Assembly: GCA_027596075.1 (NCBI GenBank)
Contig: JADGJC010000283.1
Location: forward strand, 1 to 53,761
Source: Rhizophlyctis rosea
Taxonomy: Eukaryota > Chytridiomycota > Chytridiomycetes > Rhizophlyctidales > Rhizophlyctidaceae
Reading direction: 5' to 3'
Length of the DNA stretch: 53,761 bases
In this document: piece by piece, positions 47,324 through 53,761 of the stretch
How the letters are laid out: the number at the start of each line of letters is the position of its first letter
How positions within the stretch are numbered: the stretch's first letter is position 1
The notes under the pieces: generated by a model
The model's input: the letters and a program-made list of their open reading frames with translations, nothing else
Databases searched by the model: none
What the model was told of the DNA's origin: nothing
Translations under genes and position numbers: made by a program

Positions 47324-48295
47324 AGTTAATCATCTTATGGAGCTGGAAAGCGCATTAGGCTCAGCAGGGAAATAATGCGACGTCATTCCTTGGGTGAGGA
47401 GCTGTAGCAAAGCGTTTTCACCATGTATAATGTTGGGCAAGCGATATAATCTTTGTAGTTGTTAGGTTTCATAGCTGAGTTTAGTGTTGGTGTATTCCAT
47501 TTCTGAGGGCCCATTGGGGACACAAAATCATGAGCTTGTCTGTGGAGATGATTGATGTTGGGAGCAGAGACGCACGCTCATGTACTTTTGGACATAAATG
47601 AAAACCAATCATTTTGCAACACATCCATACAAGAAATCCGGCCAAGTAGCTCAAACAAAATCAGTATTTGACTGAGCGATGCTCGAGTTGTACTAAAGGG
47701 CACTCCGTGTGGGGTATGAACGTCTTCTGAAGTTTCATACAAAGGCCCCATAATATTGTTCAATGTTTTTGGCAAAATAGAGTGCGGCAGCATCATCAGC
47801 TCCTCGTGCCAAAGCATAAATATCAATAACAAACGAGTGCCCAACACAGGAAGCGCCGTCATGTACGATACTAGTTTACCGCTTCTGGAATGTTCAAGGT
47901 TTTGTTTACTATTATTGTCGAGACCGTTCAGCGGCGCTACCCAATGGAGACGCCACGAGCCTAGCTAAATCATGCCATTCCTCTCAATATGGACCAGAGC
48001 AAATATTTGGCTTTAGCGATGGACTGGGCCAGCTCCGCCGGCCCGACAGCCAAAAAGCCTAATAGTTTGACAGAAACCTAGAAAGTCCGGAATGTAGGAA
48101 TAGGTAACAAACGGAAGCTATGAACACCTTTTCGCCTAAACATCGACGCCATCAAACTATGATCATGTACCTATAAAGTCTCAGCAATGCAGCACCCATC
48201 CCCTAACCGGGCTTAACATCAATCGCAGTCAACTCATCTTGACCATAATACCCATCTGAATTATTTTACGCGTCCTCATAATACCCACCAGCACC
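47324..48295. other. Intergenic region
   Basis: About 970 bases. A minus-strand open frame at 47862-47578 (94 residues, MTALPVLGTRLLLIFMLWHE) starts with ATG and could be a small gene, but it has no other support. The right end is the GH10 promoter. Confidence 0.3.
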
Positions 48296-49720
48296 ATGAA
48301 GCTCGTTCCCATCGCCTTAGCCGCCGGTTTTCTCACACACACTGTCCTCTCTCAATCTACCCTGAAAGACCTCGCAGCAGCCAAAGGCAAATACATCAGC
48401 GCTGCCGCAGTGAACAGCGACACGATCGACCCCACCTTTGCCCGTATTCTCAGCGAACAGTTCCATGGCACGACGCCAGGGAATGAAATGAAATGGGATG
48501 CTACGGAGCCCAAGCAAGGTGTTTTCAACTTTGCTAATGGGGATAAGCTTGTTGCGTTTGCGCAGTCGAAGGGATTGATTGTTCGTGGGCACACTTTGGT
48601 GAGTCAAGCAAGATCTGGGAGTTTCATCAGTGTCATGCGTATGCTGAATTTAGTTCACAGGTGTGGCATTCTCAACTTCCGTCCTGGGTGGCGAATGGAA
48701 ACTGGACGAGAGATACCCTTACTGCCGTAATCCAGAACCATATTGCCAATGTCGCCGGCCATTACAAAGGCCAGGTCGTTCACTGGTAAAGATTCAGTTG
48801 CAATTGGACGTGACTATTTGATCACATACTTAACTTGGTGCATGCGAACAGGGATGTAGTCAATGAAGTTTTCAAGGAGGATGGTACCTGGCGACCCTCG
48901 GTATTATACAACGTTTTGGGCGAAGATTTCGTTCCCATCGCCTTCAATGCAGCGCGCGCTGCCGACCCAGATGCCAAGCTTTTCATGTGAGATTCCAGGC
49001 TCATTGAAGTGTACCGTCGTGGAGCAGTTGCTTACCACTCATTTCCCCATTTTCATGTATCAGTAACGACTACAACATTGACGGCAAGGGCCCTGAATCC
49101 ACCGCCATGTACAATCTCGTCCAAAAACTCAAAGCTCAAGGCGTCCCGATCGATGGTATCGGCTCTCAAGCCCATCTCATTGTCGGCACCGTTCCCAGTT
49201 CTTTCCAAGACAACCTTCAAACCTTTGCCTCTCTGGACGTTGACGTCGCTATCACAGAGATGGACATCCGCACAGCGACACCCATCACGCCAGAGAAGTC
49301 CCAACAACAGATGCTCGACTACCAGCAAACTGTCGGAGCATGTGTGAACACTCCGCGCTGTGTCGGCGTCACGTTCTGGGGTTTTACGGATCGTATTCTT
49401 GGATTCCTGGCACCTTCCAGGGTCAGGGTGACGCACTTCTCTGGGACAGATACTACAACCGCAAAGCGGCTCACAGTGGTGTCGTCCTCGCTCTCGGTGG
49501 CACTCCGGACCCGCTGACGACATCCACCCTCCCCACGGCTGTTGGCGCAGTCCCTATCCACATTGGGTGGGGGCTCGAACCTGGGTGGAAGAATTGGGGC
49601 TGGAGTGTTGATACTGATGTATTCTACGCTGGCCCTCCCGCGAGTATTGTGGGTGACTATGCGTTAAAGGGCACCACAAAAGCCGGCAGCTTCGGTGTGG
49701 GGGTTGGGAGCCATTCCAAT
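48296..49720 (+). pseudogene. GH10 endo-xylanase with one-base frame break and truncated accessory domain
   Basis: Exons 48296-48598, 48661-48785, 48852-48986 and 49064 onward, all with consensus borders. Secreted retaining xylanase. Signal peptide MKLVPIALAAGFLTHTVLSQ. GH10 landmarks: [33 protein letters not shown], acid/base Glu in WDVVNEVF (about E148), INDYNIDG, and nucleophile Glu in AITEMDIR (about E253). The frame then breaks at about 49391-49394: TFWGFTDR continues as YSWIPGTFQGQGDALLWDRY only with one added base. After the catalytic domain a linker leads to a start of a beta-sandwich-like accessory domain (WGLEPGWKNWGWSVDTDVFY, ending AGSFGVGVG). Only about its first half is present before a pyrimidine tract and the next gene. 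The break could be a sequencing error; the truncation is harder to explain that way. Confidence 0.8.
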
Positions 49721-49728
49721 TCTCTTCC

Positions 49729-49773
49729 ACTCTTTCTGACCTCTTCCACCCTTTCCGACCTCTTCCACCTCTT
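49729..49773. repeat. Pyrimidine-rich tandem repeat
   Basis: Two near-identical 19-base units of the form AC(T/C)CTTTC(T/C)GACCTCTTCC and a partial third. The tract lies just before ATG 49784, where it may act as a fungal CT-rich promoter element, and exactly where the GH10 accessory domain is cut. Confidence 0.6.
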
Positions 49774-49783
49774 AACACCCGTA

Positions 49784-50699
49784 ATGGCAGTCAGCACACC
49801 ACCTGAAGTGGAAAACTACCCCGGAACCGGTGTCAAACCAGAACATGTGCACTGTACTGTGTTACACGTCATCCAAGTTGGTGGCAAGAAGGTTTTCAAA
49901 GAGCCCTATGGGAAGGCGCATCCATACTATCACAGAAACCAAAAGGGTAGGTGTATTCCCTTCCTCCTGCCCACACCATTTCATTAATTCGAAATCAGGT
50001 GCCAGACAAATCAACCACTATACCGCGCGCGAGGCCGAATCAGCATTCCAAAAACGGTTTCCAAACTTGCCCTTCATGGGGATAGAGCGAGCATCGGCGA
50101 GCGGGGACTTGACAGTGCTGGACTTTTGGGGAGAGTGGTTTCGGGGTCAGGGGAAGGTCTCAGCTACGCCTGGACGCTACTACACATGGGGAGATGAGGC
50201 AATGGACGCAGCAAGCGCGAACGGGCTGATCTGGGTCTTGCAGTGGTGGAAGGAGAGCGGGTTGGAGCTGCGGTACAGCCAGGATTCGATGGCCCTTGCG
50301 GGAAAGTATGGGCATGTAGAGGTTCTCAAATGGTGGAAGGATAGCTCTTTGGAGTTACGTTACAACAGCGAGTCGATGGATTATGCCACACACCGTGGGC
50401 ACGTTGAGGTTTTGGATTGGTGGTATGGAAGTGGATTGCCTTTGAAGTATAGTAATTGGGCCTTGGACGGAAACCCCAGTGGGGTGGACAAAGGCGTTCA
50501 GGGGTTGGACAGGGTCCGGGCGTTGGAATGATGGCTTAGAACCCCCCTTGAGAAGAGGTTTACGGAACGGGCGTGGAAATGGGCGGAGGAGGACGGTCTG
50601 CCTATGGTAGTGAACTGGTGGAAGGCGAGTGGTTTACGGAGGTTACAGGACCCCGACAGTAGCGTGCGGGATAGGGGTATTCTCGTTCATGGACTTTAA
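49784..50699 (+). pseudogene. Ankyrin-like WW-repeat protein, nonsense-disrupted
   Basis: ATG 49784 (MAVSTPPEVENYPGTGVKPE) leads to a gtaggt...aaatcag intron candidate (about 49948-49998) and then a long open frame. Ankyrin-like helical repeats of about 26-33 residues share a LxWWKxSGLxLRY core: VLQWWKESGLELRY, VLKWWKDSSLELRY, VLDWWYGSGLPLKY, and GHVEVL linkers. I know this Trp-Trp repeat style from expanded chytrid ankyrin families. The frame stops at TGA 50529-50531 within RALE-stop-WLRTPLEKRF, exactly where the repeat consensus expects the first Trp of the WW pair, so TGG to TGA is the likely change. The same frame then continues (WKWAEEDGLPMVVNWWKASG) to TAA 50697-50699. The splice phase at the first intron also does not match cleanly. 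Confidence 0.75.
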
Positions 50700-50962
50700 T
50701 CAAAGTTCGCCTGTTTAATGACGAAGCCTAGCATTACCTCAAGTGTACTTCTCCTTCAGTTTAGCGAATTCTGAAAATCTAAGTCTTGCACCAATTCATT
50801 TTCAAGATGTAAACAATGCGAAAGGTGAAAACATCAGCCAAACACCCAACATGCATCCTGTCACGGGGGCCCCTTCCGCAACATGTGCCGGTCCGAGCAC
50901 AAGATCTTGAACGAGGCCAAAGTTGATTCTTGGTCAACCGCACCAAAGAGGTTTATTTACAA

Positions 50963-51976
50963 TCATTTCAGATCCTCTTGTTTATAACAAAGGTTCTTCT
51001 GCAAATTGTCGATAGTGCACCCAACAACCCTCCCTCCCTCGTCACGAAACACTTTCACATGTTCGTAGTCAACACATGGTTCGATTTTGTGGATATCACC
51101 GGGGAAGCGGAGGACTAACTTATCTCCCTTTAGCCCATACATCAACTCGCTATCCCTGGAGTATTTATGTTAAAAGCCATCTGCAAATCAAACGACAAGG
51201 TCACACCCACCTCAACTTATGCCCGAAGTAGCACGCCTCAGACCACACCATAAGAGATACGACCCGATCCTTCTTGTCCAACTGCACATACAACCCCGGC
51301 ATTTCAATGGAATCGTATGCAAAACATGGCGCAACATTCCCAAAGTAGATTTCAAAGTGATTGGACTCGGGGTGGACATCATAGACAGAAGGACGATATT
51401 GTCTGGAAAATTGATCAGTATAATGAATTGTTACCGATTTGCACATTGTCCTTACTCTGAGGAATCTAAGGTTTGGGATTGGGCGGTGGCACTGGCGATG
51501 GTATTGTCTGTGATTGTGTTGTTGAAGATGCTGAAGGCGTTTGCGGGGTGGTTGGTGTAGTCAGGTTCGAAGGTGGTGCGGGAGGAGTTGCGGAAGCGGG
51601 TTGGACTGAGGCGTAGGCCGTGAAGAGGGCCTGCTGTCTCTGCCATTGTCGAGACGGGACCGGGTGTGCGTTGTAGAGAGACTACAAACAGGTCATTGGA
51701 CGCAATCTTACTCAGAATCGCGTAAACGTTAGAACTTACAATTGGAGACTTCTTGGTATCAACTGCTATCTTGACAAATCCAACCCCAGGTATGTGTTTT
51801 ACTAGTTCTCTGTTACAATATTTTTCGGGGTGAAGACGTATGTATTCAGGGGTCTCAAATATTTCAAGTAAGTTGTCTAAGGTAAGTACTGCTCGCCCTC
51901 CTATGTTCTGCTTGATTTTGTTTGATATGTACGTATCGATGGTAGGAGGCGCCGAAGGATCAAAATCACAAGGCAT
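50963..51976 (-). CDS. Hypothetical protein
   Basis: Three exons, 51976-51456, 51402-51211 and 51155-50963, join in frame to 301 residues from ATG 51976 (MPCDFDPSAPPTIDTYISNK). The open frame extends upstream to about 52084 without an ATG, so an earlier exon is possible. The N-terminal half has a short helical part (VLTLDNLLEIFETPEYIRLH) and a Ser/Thr-rich linker. The C-terminal half looks like an all-beta domain: QYRPSVYDVHPESNHFEIYF, MPGLYVQLDKKDRVVSLMVW, KGDKLVLRFPGDIHKIEPC, and RVVGCTIDNLQ. No signal peptide, membrane segment or family recognised. The frame is clean. Confidence 0.65.
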
Positions 51977-52268
51977 TGTCGACAACTGGTCTGGGGTTTC
52001 AGAGGGAAGAGAAACAGGCTCAAAAGGTGCAGGGCAGTGCTGAGAGATGTGGCGCCATTCAGATTCACATGATTCAGGTGACACGAGGCAACACAGAGTG
52101 GCTTGGGTACACAGTGGGCCAACTTTGAGCGATCAGGGGCTATGATAAATCACGCCACACGGCAAACATAGGGCGTAAAAGGTAAAACGCATATGTCCAT
52201 CTCTTTGTGGCGCTGTTCATGCCACCTGCGGACAGATTAGTCAGGTATGACATTGGTTTGACGGAAAG
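51977..52268. promoter_or_regulatory. Divergent short intergenic region
   Basis: About 290 bases between the hypothetical minus-strand gene and the B-box/F-box gene; presumed promoters. No distinct element seen. Confidence 0.3.
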
Positions 52269-53722
52269 TTGTGTTCCTTGTTCTTGGAGCAAAAAGTACG
52301 GATTGGTTTCTCTTCCCACTTCAGCAATCGCGCAAACGAGCTCACTCCAACAAACCTCCCGCCTGCTCGGAAACCCCTGCACCTGCCGATGCCTCTCTAT
52401 TGCACTTTCTTCTCAATTTGTGAGAACCGCAGTGTCGGGGAATGTTCCACCTGCCGCGTAGTCTTTTGCGAGGACTGCCACCGACAAGTTCACGCGGGAC
52501 AATGGAAAGACCATATCATAGTAACAACACCACTTGAAACAGAAACATTACTACCAACAACAAAACCAACCCCTCCAACAAGACAACCAGTGCTCGACGC
52601 GAACGTCCTCTCCCCTCCTCTACATTGTCTACCTGCGGAGCTTCTGCTACTCACGACGCGGTGGCTGAACCTCTCATCAGCCAAACAGCTTCGCTTAGTT
52701 GCTGTCGAATTAATCGCGTAATGAATGCAGTATGGTATCTCTCCCGGTTTTATCCGCTTTTCAACACATATCGGGCTTCCGGTGGTGTACGGTTTGCCGT
52801 GGCGATGGTGGAGGCGATGGGTGGTGACCGTACACAGTCTTGAGAGGGGGTCGTGGGGAACGTGCGCTACTGGCAGGGTCGATTTATCAACGAGAAGCGA
52901 GGCGATGGCTTGTTGTGGACGCTGACGGCGCTGCGGAAGGGGATCATGGTCGAAGAAGACTCTGAATTGGTTGACGATTACTTCTGCTGGGTTGCATGGT
53001 CACGCGGGTTGCATGCGGTGCCACGGAGAGGCTGGGTGGAAGGCCTGCAGCAGTTCGTACAGGTGTTCCACGACTTGGATCTGATATCCAGATGTGACAC
53101 GGTGCCGTCGGGTTTGGTGGAGGCGTTGACGAGCGCGGCATTGGTTGGATGTCAGGACGGGGTGATGTTAATGGCGAACGTTCTTGACAAATACAGAGAC
53201 AAGTATTACGGGGAGGGTAACGCCGATGAAGGGGACCTCGCGAAAAGCTTTGCGAAATGGTACAACAATGCTGAAGTGAGCGACATCATCCTCCGATATT
53301 ACCACGTGCTCACTTCAGGCGAGGCGACATCGAAACATTTCGACAGAGATATGCTCCACTTTTTGCAGGGTGACGCAGGGTTTATGGTGGAGAAGATATT
53401 GAAGAGTTGGAAGGAGGTGAACTCTGCCAGTGATGACGGGGAAGGGGTGAGCCGAAACTGTATTGCTCTCGCCATGCTGGCAGCGAAACAAGGGTGGGAA
53501 AAGGTAGCAAACGCCGTGGTGGACGCTTGGGGGAGGCAGAGTGGTAGGAGATACGGATGGGTGTGCCGTGGGGCATATGGCGGGTTTGGCGAAATCTTGT
53601 ACCAAGGTTGGGACTTCCCGGATGACAACGCTAAGTGCCCTCTGGTTGAGGCAGCGCGATCGGTAGAGAAGGCTGCCGCTGATCCATGTATGTGCAACGA
53701 CGCGTTTCACGTGCCTAGATGA
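52269..53722 (+). pseudogene. B-box-like zinc finger plus F-box protein, frame disrupted
   Basis: The start is uncertain. A zinc-binding segment CENRSVGECSTCRVVFCEDC then HRQVHAGQWKDH has the Cys/His spacing of a B-box-type finger. An F-box follows (LPAELLLLTTRWLNLSSAKQ, then LRLVAVEL), so the protein may be an SCF-type ubiquitin adaptor. The frame breaks at about 52713: VELIA ends, and RVMNAVWYLSRFYPLFN continues one frame over. That frame meets TGA at 52841-52843 (DRTQS, stop) but reads on in the same frame as EGVVGNVRYWQGRFINEKRG. It then continues for 290 clean codons of a helical domain to TGA 53720-53722. Two independent lesions in one gene favour a pseudogene; an unrecognised very short intron could explain the TGA. 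Confidence 0.65.
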
Positions 53723-53761
53723 AGATAGTTTAGCCGGAGCTGTGCCACCGGCTAGCAATTT

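Noticed and set aside
51665..51760. A gtaagt...gtag 58-nt segment that looks like a good intron in the 51-kb gene
   Set aside because: Removing it shifts frame and breaks phase with the well-supported downstream exons; the unspliced frame is natural.
1..53761. In-frame TGA at 50529 and 52841 as signs of a variant genetic code or selenocysteine
   Set aside because: TGA is the normal stop of the SWIRM, carrier and DHHC genes, and TAA/TAG lesions also occur; decay is simpler.

Overview
The window comes from a filamentous-type early-diverging fungus, most likely a saprotrophic chytrid (Chytridiomycota). Evidence for this: dense short GT-AG introns (roughly 50-140 nt), cellulose and xylan hydrolases (GH7 with a fungal CBM1, GH10), and a Trp-Trp-rich ankyrin-like repeat family and a TPR family that I associate with chytrid genomes. 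No prokaryotic, organellar or viral features were seen. Gene models were spliced by eye. For most models reported as intact, the exon lengths sum to a multiple of three, which supports the boundaries.

Layout, left to right. 1-2.4 kb: a minus-strand multi-pass membrane protein, cut by the window edge and with an in-frame stop. 3.0-4.3: a SWIRM-domain chromatin protein (+). 4.7-6.1: an ING/PHD histone-mark reader (-). 6.5-7.0: a small broken cysteine-containing orphan (+). 7.3-8.0: a basic hypothetical protein (+). 8.4-10.2: TPR gene copy 1 (-). 11.0-13.6: a Sel1-repeat protein (-). 14.74: tRNA-His. 15.5-22.4: BRR2, the U5 snRNP helicase, complete in five exons (-). 22.4-24.5: gene-poor. 24.5-25.1: hypothetical (-), divergent from a secreted or surface protein at 25.3-26.2 (+). 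26.7-28.1: GH7 cellulase with CBM1 (-), with an assembly gap in its linker. 28.1-30.1: gene-poor. 30.1-32.5: a WDR23/DCAF11-like WD40 protein in nine exons (-). 33.2-34.9: TPR copy 2, a clear pseudogene (-). 35.09: tRNA-Gln. 35.3-37.9: a DUF6604-type gene with two frame breaks (-). 38.9-40.9: a mitochondrial carrier fused to two C-terminal EF-hands (+). 41.2-41.9: ADE8-type GAR transformylase (-). 42.2-44.0: a ZDHHC16-like palmitoyltransferase in ten exons (+). 44.9-47.3: an F-box/RCC1 protein (+). 48.3-49.7: a GH10 xylanase with a frame break and a truncated accessory domain (+). 49.8-50.7: an ankyrin-like pseudogene (+). 51.0-52.0: hypothetical (-). 52.3-53.7: a B-box/F-box gene with broken frame (+).

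Two classes of gene stand out. Housekeeping genes (BRR2, ING, SWIRM, DCAF11, carrier, ADE8, DHHC, Sel1) read through cleanly over about 16 kb of coding sequence. Most lineage-specific or expanded-family genes (TPR pair, DUF6604, ankyrin, B-box/F-box, GH10, the edge membrane protein, the 6.5 kb orphan) carry in-frame stops or single-base frame shifts. Random sequencing error would not sort this way, so real decay of accessory genes is the simpler reading. Some individual breaks at homopolymers could still be errors. There is no operon structure. Functional links are by theme only: chromatin (SWIRM, ING), splicing (BRR2), ubiquitin-ligase adaptors (DCAF11, F-box/RCC1, B-box/F-box) and plant-wall degradation (GH7, GH10).

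The most unusual intact gene is the carrier with C-terminal rather than N-terminal EF-hands.
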